A stretch of 64,000 nt of DNA, taken from assembly GCF_902806685.2 (NCBI RefSeq), contig NC_048536.1, positions 1,922,001-1,986,000 of the forward strand, written 5' to 3'. The notes under the pieces are model-generated. The model was not told the origin of the DNA and did not search any database. It worked only from the letters and a program-made list of their open reading frames with translations. A program made the translations under genes and the position numbers. Positions within the stretch are counted from its first letter, which is position 1. The number at the start of each line of letters is the position of its first letter. Positions 1 through 13,300 of the stretch are shown piece by piece. The DNA comes from Maniola hyperantus (lineage: Eukaryota; Arthropoda; Insecta; Lepidoptera; Nymphalidae).

Positions 1-632
1 ACAACTCGTATGTAGGTATACTTGCGTAAAGATTAAAAAAAACCGGCTAAGTGCGAGCCAGACTTGCGCACCGAGGGTTCCGTATTTGGGTATTTTTTTC
101 GACATTTTGCATGATAAATCAAAAAGTATTGTGTGTACGAACCGAATACGGATGAGTGCACAAACGCCCTTGGGTTGCATCAAAAACTATTTCTGCTTTC
201 AAATTTCAACTCCTTCGATTATTATCTCACTTTTTTACTCACTTTTTACTTTACACAACCTCTAAAAGTACCTACCTACTTATTAAGGTAACAAAGTTAC
301 TTAAATCCAAGATCAATATCCCACGTAAGCACCCACTTTTTCTTTATGTATGTCAGTGTGTCTAAACTCTACAAATTGTGCAAACATTACAATTATAATT
401 TTCCCTTATTGGGCATATCTTCTTGTGTAATGAAACTGTATTCGCTAATTATTGAAAACACTTTGTCAAAAAAATTGTATATCAGGGTTTCCTGACTGGA
501 TATGTTGGCTTAACTCTCTATTGTAAACACATTGTCTTCTCCTAAAGCCTGTAATCCTGTAAAAGTACCCTTTTACACGACTGCTCAAATAAAAGTTTCC
601 AAGGTTCATGCATTGTAACCTCTTATGTAATG

Positions 633-858
633 TAGGGCCCGTCGATATAAATGACAAGATATGGTCAAGCGAACAAAATTTTTTACGGTTTTGGAACCAA
701 ATAAATCAGCGCTAACTCTTAGATACTAATGAAAGACCCGTTTGAAATTCAGACGCCATTGAGGTTGCATTGGTGCTAAAGCACCACTGAGTCGGTGCCA
801 TTTTGTTTGTTCAATAGCCCTGTCCATACGAAGTAATATATAAGTCAATGGTAGGGCC
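633..858. repeat. Repeat with GGTGCTAAAGCACCACTGAGT core (copy 1)
   Basis: Shares CGATATAAATGACAAGATATG, CGGTTTTGGAACC, AATCAGCGC, CTTAGATACTAATGAA, GGTGCTAAAGCACCACTGAG and ACGAAGTAATATATAAGTCAATGG with 34858-35106 and 60891-61138. Class unknown; ends are GGGCCC-like here. Confidence 0.65.
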
Positions 859-888
859 CAAATTTGTGAAAGGAGTGTAATGTATTCA

Positions 889-1063
889 GTTGCTCGATTG
901 CGGTAGAATGACAGCTACAATGTCACGATCGCAATCACCTCTGATTGGTTGCCGCTCGCTCACTATTGGCTACAATACATTGTTGCAACAAGAATTGAAC
1001 AAATTCAGTCAATCACAACAATTGAGATTGTAATAATGATTGATGCAGGTTTTACGAAATCGA
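889..1063. repeat. Repeat with CGATCGCAATCACCTCTGATTGGTTG core (copy 1)
   Basis: Shared with 12848-13035 (inverted) and 21228-21428: AATGACAGCTACAATGTCACGATCGCAATCACC, CTCGCTCACTATTGGCTACAAT, TGATGCA. The third copy has inverted ends CGCTGCGCGAT and ATCGAGCAGCG, so a MITE is likely. Confidence 0.65.
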
Positions 1064-1139
1064 CCTACTTGTTTCTTTATTCCACCACAACTTCTAAATG
1101 CCTGTACAGAATTGGATGTATGGGGTATCGTTAGAATCC

Positions 1140-2200
1140 TTACACTGAGTGACACCGGCTATATTTTGTTTTAAATTCAATATGGCGGCTACATGGCTTC
1201 ATTTTAAAATATGAAAATTATTTTTTCTTACTTACTCCTAATAAATACCAGACTTGATGCAGTGCAAATAATAATAAAATAATAAAAAAAAAATCATTTA
1301 TTTCCACCAAATACAAATCATATTTTTGTTAGTATTGATACCTTAAAACTAATTATTATAAAATTCTTACCAAAACAATACTGTGCACCTGTTTTCCGAA
1401 CTAGTAGAAACTGTGTCTCGGAAAACAGGGCCTCCAGCTCGGTGAATACAAAGCTAACTACATACTAACTAACATACTAACTAAACTAAAGAGCTAAAGA
1501 AAATAATATGTGCGTGGAAGTCCTTGTTATCTGTGTTTGTGTGGGCGTGAGTGCGTGTGTGTGGGGGTGAAAGTGAGTGAGCATGTCTGGTATTTTTAAA
1601 CTAAAGAAAAATGGTTTATAAGATAACCGATGGTATAGAATTACCCACGGTAAGGAAAAGTCCCAGCAAGAAGCTCTGTTGCAAGGGCTATATTTATATT
1701 AATTGAAATTACAAAAATAAGGTGAAGTAATCGAATATCGTGAAAAAATTAACTACCTACTTATATGAGGACAACCAAATCCTCACTTATTAAAAGTTCA
1801 GTGAACAAAACAAATGAACTTGTTTATTAATTTTACTTGTTGTACCATCCCGGGTAAGCGGTGAAAACTGCTGACTTTTGTTTGGAAGTCAAAGAAATTC
1901 ACATAGTAAATTATTGTTTAGGCTCGTAGATATGGACATGCTGCATCATATGCCGTATGCACAATGCAGCGATGGTTAGATAAGGCTTGCAACACCGCTT
2001 ACACTTTTAAATGCTGTAAAACGACTGTTGCACTGCAATTAGACATTGTGAGTGTAGGGTGACCATTATACTAGGAATTAGGAAACGCTTTTCTTCCTTT
2101 CTATAGCTCTGATCTCTCTCCAGTCATGCCGGATTGCAGTGCCATTGTATGGCAGATCGTGACATGTACCTATTTGATAATCTATTCTCTCGTATACTTA
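1140..2200. other. Intergenic sequence, nothing recognised
   Basis: AT-rich DNA with a GTGTGTGGG-type patch at 1540-1570. The word CTGTTTTCCGAACTAGTAGAAACTGTGTCTCGGAAAACAGG (1391-1430) is a short hairpin. No coding evidence. Confidence 0.5.
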
Positions 2201-2427
2201 CAATCACGCAATAAATGAATAAATCTAAATCCAACGGGCTTGTCTTGACTCATCAACGCCCATGCAAACTCTTGGACCTTAGGAAGCTGAAATTTTGTAC
2301 AGAGGTTTCCTTTTTAAGGCAGACTAGGACGGACGGACGCACACCCTTCGGGTACGGAACCCTAAAAATAAATGAAAGAAAATGTTCTGGTAGAAGTTCT
2401 CATTTATACTTGACAATTGACAAGCCT

Positions 2428-2540
2428 ATGGTACGCTTCTGGTCGAAATGGCCAAATTGAGGTATGAGGCGGGGGACGCCCCATGGCGTTCCCTCCCCGA
2501 TTGCCATCTCAAACTGTCGCGGACTATACATTACCGTAAA
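2428..2540. mobile_element. GC-rich palindromic MITE fragment (relative of 36024)
   Basis: GAGGCGGGGGACGCCCCATGG and CCCCGATTGCCATCTC match the arms of the 36024 and 61513 elements; the centre is deleted. Confidence 0.6.
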
Positions 2541-2744
2541 CACTTGAGAAATATTAAATGTCATGCAGAAGCACCAAAAGATTTTCTTCTGGTTTTCCAC
2601 CTAAACATCAAAGTGGTCACCCCATTAGCAAGGCATACATGTAGGTACCTCCATTCATTTTGCCGTGGGCTAACATCCTAGACCATTGTTTACGCTACGA
2701 TTCATGAGATATTTGAGCCTGATTAATGATTTTACCATAAGATT

Positions 2745-2870
2745 TCCATCATTGGAATGAGGCCACGCTTGCGCAAGGACTTTGCGAAAGGGAATCCGAC
2801 ACTTTCCACGGTTCGATTCCCAGATGAATTAGCCCCTTGTTTACTTGAATTACTTCCTATGTAATCAATA
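2745..2870 (+). repeat. tRNA-like repeat, copy 1
   Basis: TACCATAAGATTTCCATC, GAATGAGGCCACGC, CTTTGCGAAAGGGAATCCGAC and a box-B-like CGGTTCGATTCCCAG. It recurs at 3045-3190. Confidence 0.55.
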
Positions 2871-3044
2871 CATCATCGTCCGTCCCATCCAGTAAATGTT
2901 GTTAGCTCTGTACTCGAAATTGTTGACTCATAAGTGGTTTAAATGGGGGTTTGAAATTTATATGGTCCACGCGGACGAAGTCGTGAGCATAAGCTAGTCG
3001 TAAATAAATGTTGGTAGGTATCGAATTAAGTGAATTCTTTTTAA

Positions 3045-3190
3045 GTACCATAAGATTTCCCTTAATTAGAATGAGGCTGCGTTTGCGCAACGCAACGGCT
3101 TTGCGAAAGGGAATCCGACCCGCCACGGTTCGCTTCCCAGGTGGCGTTGCCAATATTCTCACCTCATTTACTTTATATAATTTTACTTGA
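3045..3190 (+). repeat. tRNA-like repeat, copy 2
   Basis: Same order of motifs as 2745-2870 (TACCATAAGATTTCCCTT; GAATGAGGCTGCGTTTGCGC; CGGTTCGCTTCCCAG). A decayed SINE family is likely. Confidence 0.55.
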
Positions 3191-3229
3191 CTTCCTGCAT
3201 TTTAACCATAAAAAGATTTATTTTGAAAA

Positions 3230-4100
3230 TCATCCAAGATAAATGTTTCAGCAATCATCTATTATCCTGAAAATCAGCTCATAGAGAGAAATATCACTTC
3301 CTTTAATGGAGACGGAAACCATTAGTGTGGAAACCTGAATGCCTTAGAGTTCTCTATAATGTTCTGAAAAGCGTGTGATGTCTGCCAATCCGCACAAGAC
3401 CAGCGTGACCCTTCTTGTTCTGAGAGAAAAACCGTGCTTAGTGATGCGCCGGCGAAGGATTGGATGACGACAATGAATTTGGTTAGCAAGGTCGTCAACC
3501 GATAGGTAGATATTCGTGTCCACAACTTGATGTCTCTTAGAAGAATCTCTACAGAACACGGGTTAATATTGGCGGTTGCTGAAGCCACGGTAAATAAGTC
3601 ACCTAACCGGTTCTGGCTACTCCTAGTCCATAGATATTATTATATTTAAGTAGGTAGCTAGGTATTATTGACTGAGACCTACTGTTCACTTAAGAGATCT
3701 CATTTCTGACTTGGTCAGCTAGGAATTGTTTGAATCTTCAAAGCAATATTTACCTTGGACACAAAAAAATACTTACCTACTTCAGCACTGATTGGTTGGA
3801 GACGCTTGGAGACAGACAGATAACTTGGGCAAAACATGAAGTTACCGCTGACTCCGTAATATCGCTTTTACAGAGGCTCTTAATAAAACCTATACTTTAA
3901 TCAAAATAAACCGTAATTATTTTACGCAACATTCACCTAACATCATACAATAAACGGCATAGGATTTTAAACGAATCTCAATACCTTTCGAAACATTGAG
4001 AAGGGGCGGTCGGAGTAGGGGTGGTAAAACGAAGCGACGCTCACTGACGATTGTACTGCCGCTGGGTCTGCCGCCGCGTGAAGCCATTGCCCGATAACAC
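3230..4100. other. Intergenic sequence, nothing recognised
   Basis: Minus-strand open frames at 3322-3588 and 3917-4102 have no homologous motifs or splice context; no repeats shared with the rest of the window were noticed. Confidence 0.45.
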
Positions 4101-4149
4101 ACATTCGTGAAAAAACAAAGTTGATAGTTGCATGCGCGCTAAGCTTTAC

Positions 4150-4390
4150 AATAATCCGGAAATTACTATCGAAAAAAATAATACAATTGTCTATTGTTTT
4201 ACGAACTTGTCAAACGATCGCGCGTAAATTTTCGCGCTAAAATTTAAGATATACGGGATTGTTTTTTTTTTTAATTTGGAACAGTGCAGTGGACTCTAGT
4301 TAATTGGGATTCAGTGCTGGAAGAAGGTAGTGCTGTGACAGACAGTGTTGTGTGATGGTACTCTGCCGCTCTGTTGTTTGAGAGTGCAGC
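4150..4390 (+). promoter_or_regulatory. Candidate promoter/5' UTR of the FAS1 gene
   Basis: The 240 bases before the proposed start codon at 4391 contain no recognised repeat, unlike most of the flanking DNA. The motif TTCAGTG near 4310 resembles an arthropod initiator (TCAGT). No clear TATA box was seen. This is positional inference. Confidence 0.25.
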
Positions 4391-7300
4391 ATGAGGGGTG
4401 GCGTTTACGCGTTTCTGCTGTTGGCGCATACAGTCGCCGCTATTACTGGACCCAGGGTTGGTATTTGAGTTTCTAATATTTTTTCTATGGTGCTATTTTA
4501 TTTAAGAACTTACTTTACATACGTAATAATTCAGCTCTGTAAGAATTAGGTAGGTAATTTTAACCCAGGGGTTGCTGCAGTAGTTTAGTTAGTTTTTAGT
4601 TTTTTTTTTAAAAGAATATTAGCCATGTTAAATGACTAATATTCCCCTTTCCCCTCCAACTAAGCGTAAAGCTTGTGCTAGGAGTAGGTACGACAATAGT
4701 GCAACGGGCGGGGTTTGAACCGTCGACCTTTCGGTTTTCAGTCCACTCCTTTACCTGTTGAGCTATTGAGGCTCAGTATTAGATATGTTATTTAAATAAA
4801 TAAATTATAAATAAAGAAATAGTTTATTGTTCAAAAAAACATAGGTACAAACAAGTATCTGCTGCATATTAAAATCTACAGTGTACTAATTATTATTACT
4901 ATTGTACTAATTGTATTGTACCATTGTACTAATTATTATTAACGTACACACAATAACCAACTATTCCTAAGCTAGGCAGATATCTAAAACAGCTATCGAA
5001 CTATTCTTAGGGCGATTATATATTTTATCAGCTATCTTCAAAATCAAATTTAAAGCTACGAAGGTTCTACATTCGTAGCTTTGGTTGTTAGTAGTAGTTT
5101 GAACTCGCCCTGGCCCCTCATTTCTGAAGTCCACAACAAACTCAGTCTGGTATTCGCCAATTCTGGTGCAAAGGAGACCGACCATCTCCCATACATCGTT
5201 GGGCATAGAAATTGATGAACCGTTACAAGTATTAGTGATTTGTTAGATAAAAATATGCCCTTTAGACTGTTTTAGTTTCAGTTTGAGTGAAAGTTGCACA
5301 ATCAAGATATATGGGCTCAAATCCATGGTTAGGTTGTGTTAGATAATGTGTTATTTGCAATACAATATTTTTGCAATTATCAATCAAGTACTTAATAATA
5401 ATTAAACAACTAGTGAACTGTTTAGATTGGTTTCTTTTAAGTAGGTACATAAAATAATTTAACATTAAATAATACAAAATCCTACCTGAGGGTTCCGTAC
5501 ACGGTACACCATCCCACTATAGGTACAATCACAGTAATAGGTAATCTCGACAAAAACACAGACATTTCCGTTTATATTTTTCTATATTTAGCAAATATAA
5601 ATTCATATTATTTTTTGTGATTTTGGTTTATCATAAAACAAAGAATTTGTCCAAATTTTTTTCTGTAACAAGACTTTGCCCAAGACTCGGCCCAAAACTG
5701 GGAGTTCTCCTTTTGGTGCAGTTTAATAAGTTTTCTACAAGCAAAAATCACAATCATCTATAATTATTGAGATTCTTAGCAAAGATAGAAAGTTTCTCTA
5801 TGAGATAACAGCAAAACAAACTGACATCTATGTTACGGCACCTTAATCACGACTTTGAGGAATTTAGAAATTGTTACGTTGTGAATCTTATGATGGAGAT
5901 ACCCACTTATGTAATTTTTTAACCTTTTGACCTGTCACAGTACCTATAGTAATAGCGTTAATAACTCAACGGTTAGAGGAGCGGACTGAAAATCCGCCAG
6001 ATTGCCGGTTCAAACCCCACCCGTTGCACTATTGTCGTACCTACTCCTAGCACATGCTACGCTTAGTTGGAGGGGAAATGGACATTTTAGTAATCATTGC
6101 CTAGTATCACTACCCATATTATAAATGCGAAAGTTTGATTGTTGGTTGGTTTGTTTGTTGATTTGTCCTTCAATCACATAGCAACGGAGCAACGGATCAA
6201 CGTGATTTTTCGCAAGGGTACATATCAAAAAACCTGGACAGTGACATAGGCTATTTTATATACCGGAAAATCGAAGAGTTCCCACGGGATTTTTGAAAAT
6301 CTAAATACAACCCATACCGGAACGGGTGGTGGAGTCTACCTATATGTAGCAGTGAAGGAAAACATTAAGAAAGTAGTCCTACATGAAATAATTTTTGAGT
6401 TTGAATTCAATGCCGATCATGCGTGCGAGTTGCGACGCATATGCATGCGTAGCGGCCATTATTCGCAGGTGTAACATAACGCCTTGAACTTGATGAATAT
6501 TTGAGAGAAGAAAGTAAACTTTACATACAGACACGGTCGAGGAGATCGAAGCACATGCGTGAATATAGCATTTTCTCGATGCCGATGTTGCATATATCGT
6601 AACTAGCTTATGCTGGCGACTTCGTACGCGCTACTAAATTTCAAACCCGTATTTCACCCCCTTAGGGGTTGAATTTTCAAAAATCCTTCCTTAGCGGACG
6701 CCTACGTCATAATAGCTATCTGCATGCTAAATTTCATACCAATCCGTCCAGTAGTGCGTTGATAGATCAGTCAGTCAGTCCGCTTTTCATTTTATAATAT
6801 TTAGATTTAGAAAACATGCAGTTGCAGACGTCGATGTTTCATATAGCTGTATCAAAAGGCAGTTTTATTTAAATACGAGCTGATGCCCTGACTTCGTTCG
6901 CGTGGAATTAGGGTTTTAAAAATCCCGTGGGAACTCTTTGATTTTCCGGGATAAAAAGTAGCCTATGTCACTCTCCAGGTCTTTATCTAAACCCCACACA
7001 AAATCACATCAATCCGTTGCACCGTCGCGACGTGATTGAAGGACAAACCAACAAACCAATACATTTTCGCATTTATAAGGACTACTGATTAAGTACAGAG
7101 TAGGTACATTATTTTACACTATCATGCACAAAATAATGTAAGAGTATATTAAGACCCAAAGAACATGACTTTGATTTATATAATAACTTCTCAGTCGCTT
7201 TCACCGCCGCGGTCGCAATTAACGAAAATTAATAAGTCTTGATTGTGTTAAGTAAGTAGGATAGCTCACATTGCATTGTTGTATGAGTAACTTACTGCTT

Positions 7301-10300
7301 ATGAACACGACATCAATTAGGGGTATTGTCACTGTGATGGTGGGCTTGGAACCTACCAAATCCAGTGCGAAAGTGATGTCTATCTGTCTTTTTATCACCC
7401 CTACGTGCGTAGTCAAAATTCCACGCGAACGAAGCGGTTTGCCTCCTCGTTTCTAATTCGAACCGCTCTCAGCTCGATATTAGCACAAATGTATTGCCTT
7501 GCCTTGCCTTATAATCTAGAAATCGTACTGGCCTATCTCGAAAAAGTTACTTCTTTTATGGATAAGAGATATAAATTTTAATTATCGATATATATAATAT
7601 AATAGGTATATATAATAATACTAGCTGCCCTGGCGAACTTCGTTCCGCCTAACAGTTGATTAAATTTTTTTAAATTTTTCTCACCGTAAGAACCATCCTC
7701 GTACTTCAAGGAATATTATAAAAAAAGAATTAGCGAAATCGGTTCAGCTGTTCTCGAGATTTGCGATGAGCAACACATTTAGCGATTCATTTTTATATAT
7801 AGAGATAATGACGTAGGAAAGAATTTTTGAAAATTCAACCCCTAAGGAGGTAAAATAGGGGTTTGAAATTTGTGTAGTCCACGCGGACGAAGTCACGAGC
7901 ATACGCTAGTTCTTACTAAGATAACTGTCAAAATTTTCACTCCCCGTGTAGGTATTCCGCTTAAAGGGATCTACTTTTTCTATTAGGTCTCCGTGTGTAC
8001 CTAGCCTAAATCTATTCGATTTCCTGACTTTTAAATCAATCTACGAAAATCTTCTTCTATTACCTAAATAATTCATTAAACAAGTGACTCTATCGTTTCT
8101 TACAATCATGATACAAGTGTAGCTGTCTTGCCTGTCACCCATTACAATAAATATATAGCCAACATATAAAGCGTGTCAACTGCCCATGCAGTAACTACAG
8201 TGGACAATGGACATGGAGGCATGGAATACCTCACACATCACGCAAACTATGTCCGGCTACTTTCTCCTATGAATTGAACACATGCTATTAATTAGATGGG
8301 ATTATATTATCCATACCTAAAGTAATCGGCCTTTAGAAGGAAATAGCAGATTTGTAGAGTGTTGTCCCTGTCGTTGAGACCAACGAAACGTCAGATAGGT
8401 ATGAGTGACAGAGACCGCTCTACAAAGCCGATGTGTTATTCTGAAGTCCGATGTAGGTACATTACTTTCGGCCGCGCACTGTACTAATGTTAAATTCCAA
8501 ATCCGGGACCCCCCCACTAATAAGACCACAGCGCTTACCACCGCCACCAGCTTACCTGGCGCTGGTAAGCGGAGGTCGTCAATAAAAGGAAGAACATTCT
8601 ATAAAACTCTCGATAGGCTCTCGATTCCACAGTTACACAACTTGCGTCAACGAATCCTATGCTATGCGACACTTCTCTTTGATTTTCCGGGATAAATAGT
8701 AGCGTTTGTCCTTCCCCTGGATGCAAGCTATCTCTGTACCAAATTTTGTTAAAATCGGTTAAGCCGTGAAAAGATAGTAGACAGACAGATAGACATACTT
8801 TCGCATTTATAATATTAGTATGGATTGTATTATACTAAATTGTTCTATAAAAAGTTTGTACGTTGGCTTTGTAATATCGGAGAGGGGTCGGGGATCCAGT
8901 TTTAATCTAATCTGCAAGAAGCAAGAACATTCTTTAAAACTCGTAAAATTGTGTAGTAAACCATAGGAAAGGCTCTCGATTCCACAATTACACAACTTGC
9001 GTCAACGAATCCTACGCTATGCGACACTTCCTCGAGCAATGCGGTCTAGACTTTATTGCATAAGCTGCATATTACCACGGAGTCTTTATAGCTACCTACT
9101 TCCAGGTTTATAAGGATCACTCCGCAAAGACGTTTAAATACAAGGTGTAACCAGAACGCTAGCAAAAACGAAGACAGGTGATAATAATGATGATTACTGG
9201 TATGATACCACAAAAAATGCAAATCGGTACTCTTATTATAAATGCGGAAGTGTGTTTGTTTGTTGGTTTGTCCTTCAATCACGTCGCAACAGAGCAACGG
9301 ATCGACGTGATTTTTTTGCATGGGTATAGTGAAAGACCTTGAGAGTGACTAGGCTCCTTTTTATCCCGGAAAATCAAAGAGTTTCCCCGGGATTTTAAAA
9401 ATCTAAATCTACGCTGACGAAGTCGCGGGCATCAGCTAGTATCCTATATTTTGTAAAAATTCACGACATGTTGCAAATAAAATATCTGACTCACGCTAGA
9501 GGTCAATGAAAGTTGCGTAAGAAGGCCACTCGGAGTCATAGCCGCGCCGTAGGTGGGGGATTGACCCCAGTTTTGCACGCTATACATTGCGGGTTTGATA
9601 AATACTAAATCACTAAAACTACAAAATGAGGCAAATGGTTATTGGTATTGTGTTTAGATAGTATAACAATAACGCCAAGTTTTTGCTAGCGTTCTGGTAC
9701 ACCCTGTATAGCCACTGAGATTGTTACATACAGGAGCAGCTATAACAAGAATATTACCATAAATTGAGCCAATCAGAACAAATGCAACTAGGTACCTAGG
9801 ACGAAATTTGCTTCAGCCAAAAGTCAGCTATTTTATTAAACTTATGGACTAAGAGCCCGTGAGGGTCAGACTTTCGTTATTTTATGAAAGCTGCAAGTTT
9901 CTATAAGCACTGTAGAATTCACGTCATGCATTAGTATCGTGGCAAACCAGACACCCTTAAAAACTTTAATGTGTCTTGGGTATCGTCTGACAGGGGGTTG
10001 CCACGATATTAAATGTCTGACAATGCATGACGTGATTTTGAAAATATAAAAAAAATTGACTTCATACTTTGAAGAAAGATTTTATACGTCTTTGTTACCT
10101 GTTATCTGACAAAGCCACCATGACCATGAAACTTTATAGTCGCCGATCGTTCCTCCCTGTGTTGAAAGAAACGCAAAGAAACTTTCAGCTTTTATAAAAT
10201 AACGAAGGTCTGGACCTCATAGGCTCTAACAGCCGCACTCAGAGTCGCTTAATCGTAACTTAAGTTTAGTTAAAACGAGCAGAGCTCTCACATAAATCTG

Positions 10301-13300
10301 TCACGTTTTAACTCAATCTTAAGTAACGATTAGCGACTCTGAGTGCGGCTGTTAGTCTATTAGTATTAAGGCGTTTTAAACATTTTCCTAATAAACATTT
10401 TAATCATGAATCGAAATCATAATCAGTCAGAGTTGCATAATTCTGAGAATTATTGACTTATCCATATCAATATAGTGAGCATTGCGTGCCTAATCATACG
10501 CCATTCGTCATTCCTAATCCGAATTAGAGTCAATCTAAGTATTAATGTTACGTTATTAGAATTACAAATACCTTTTTATGAATAACAGCTATCAATGTGC
10601 TATCATCATAAATCTCGATTTGTTGTGATGCATTGGCGTAACAGCTTCCAAATGTAAGTGTTACGTGACGAAGTGATTTTAGGGTTCCGTACCAAAATGG
10701 TAAACACCTTAATGATGCGACTTCCGTCCGACATTATCATTATCAACCGATAGACGTCTACAGCTAGATTTAGGGCTCTTTTGGGGCTTATTTCTGGAGA
10801 TGCGGCGCGTTGCGCGTCGCATCTATCTACCATGGTCGCGTGGTAGGTACGTAATATCGTATGCTTGATATATGATATTCATATACAGGGTGTAACCAGA
10901 ATGCTAGCAAGAACTTAGCGTTATTATATTATTATACCTACAGCCTAAACACAATCCAATACCAATAACCATTTGCCCCATTTTGGAGTTTTAGTGATTT
11001 AGTATTTTTCAATCCCGCAATGTATAGCGTGCAAAACTCGGCTCAATGCCCCGCTTACTACACGGCATTGACTCCGAGTGGCCTACTTACGCAACGTTCG
11101 TTGACCTCTAGCGTCAGTCAGATGTTTTAATTGCAATCGTAAATTTTTACAAAATTATAAGATCCTTTTATATTTTTTTCACGTTTTTTTTGTGGTTTCA
11201 TATCAGTAATCATCAGTAGGTACTATCATCTGTCTTCGTTTTTGCCAGCGTTCTGGTTACACCCTGTATATTCATCACTAGATGAGGCTCGCGGCTTCGT
11301 CCGCGTGGATTTAGGTTTTTTAAAAATCCCGTGGGAACTGTTTAATTTTCCGGGATAAAAAGTAGCCTATGTCCTTCCCCGGGATGAAAGCTAACTCTGT
11401 AGGTACCAAAAACTTCATCAGAATCGGTTGAGCTGTTGGGCCGTGAAAAGCTAGCAGACAGACAGACACACTTTCGCATTTATAATATTAGTGGGGTTTG
11501 TCATTGTTTTCGTTCCTATGCATACCTATGCAACCAATCTAAATGATCGTCGTGACGTTCAGAAGTCATAACGTTTAGAAATAATAGCATGCATGAGCGT
11601 TTTCTAATCGTTCGAAAACAAAGATGATCCGTCGAGACGCGCGGCGAATCAGAATGCCCGTCCGGTTTCCACAAAACGAAGAAAGCAGACGCTCTCACTC
11701 ATTATACCTGAGCTATGTTGCTTCACTGTTACGTTATGTGGTTACTGATCAAGTGATCATATTATGCAATATGGTTTTCATTTAAACATATAACCTTTTA
11801 GTTTCGTCCGCCTGGACTGCACAAATTTCAAACGCCTATTTCACTCCTTTATGGGTTGAATTTTAAAAAATCCTTTCTTGGTGGATCTCTACGTCATAAT
11901 AGCTATCTGCATGCCAAATTTCAGCTCGATCCGTCCAGTAGTTTGAGCTGTGCGTTGATAGGTTAGTCAGACACTTTATCCTTTTATATGATTTAAATCA
12001 ATGGCCGTAAGGTTCATTGCTTTCCGGTGAGAGGACGCAATTCTAACACCTTGAGTCTGGAGACCCCAATGTCTATATAGTTTCTTCGAACTAGCAGCAT
12101 TGGCATTTGGCAGACTCCCCCATTAAGTGTTTCTGACGACATCAAAAGAAATTGCAAGGAGCTGCTAGAATCTGGATTCAAAATCATTTATTCAAAATAG
12201 GTAAAATTTACACATTTTGATCGTCCGTTGTTGCATTTGTATGATATAGTGGTGATAATTAATTGCGTAAACTTAAAACTAGAGCTACGAGGGTCCCAAA
12301 CGCGTCCGGCCTGAATTTCAGGCAGCGTACAATTTATCAATTTTTTATCATAAGAAAAAAATTGAAAAATATTTGTCGTTTACACATTGTCACGTCATTA
12401 CATTACTTTCCGTACAGCGCACCGTGACGTTAATAATTAATTATGTTAAAAATCAATAAAAAACATGTTTTTTTTAATTATTCTCTTGAATAATGAATTC
12501 CAGCCCCATAAACTATCGCTGTATCATCACATCATTTTATTATTACAGTCCAATATCTTATTGCAGACACAGTCAAGGCGGTTTTTCAAAATTCAATTTG
12601 CACGGCAGTCATTAGCAGTCTTCGCTAAACTTCGACCACCGTTACGGGTCTTACGAAACGCCGCTGACCTCAATGACCTTTGAAATCAAAAGTAAGGCTC
12701 AAACGAAACCGAAAGCAGGCCACGCCCACACACCACACGTCATCGTGAAAGTGCCACCATAAGATCGGCATTCTGCTGCGTTAGCCAAAGAACACACTGG
12801 AGACATTTTGTTGTACAACTTTTTGTTTCGTCACCTTGGAAGCGCCAGTAGGTCGATTCCGAAAAACCGGCATCAATCATTATTACAATCGCAATTGTTG
12901 TGATTGGCTGAATTTATGGGATTATTGTTGCAACAATGCATTGTAATTTTTAGCCAACCAATATAGAGCGAGCATCAACCAATCAGAGGTGCTTGCGATC
13001 GTGACATTGTAGCTGTCATTCTACCGCAATTAAGCTGTTGGATAACCAACCCTTAGGTATAAAGTGATGTGTGCCACAACTTCCAAAACAAACGTTTTTC
13101 TTTGTTTCTTTTGACAACATCTTTTTAGGTTTCCGTACTAAATACACTACATAAATTCAGCCTGTCATAACAATTTAAATTATAGTAATGACCAGCAAAA
13201 CTTCTTTAGGATATCAACTCGTGTGGACACCTTTAATTAGACCTTCAGAAAATACTTTTCGTCGGGCGACAAATCGCTAGTCTGTACTCTCACACGTTAC

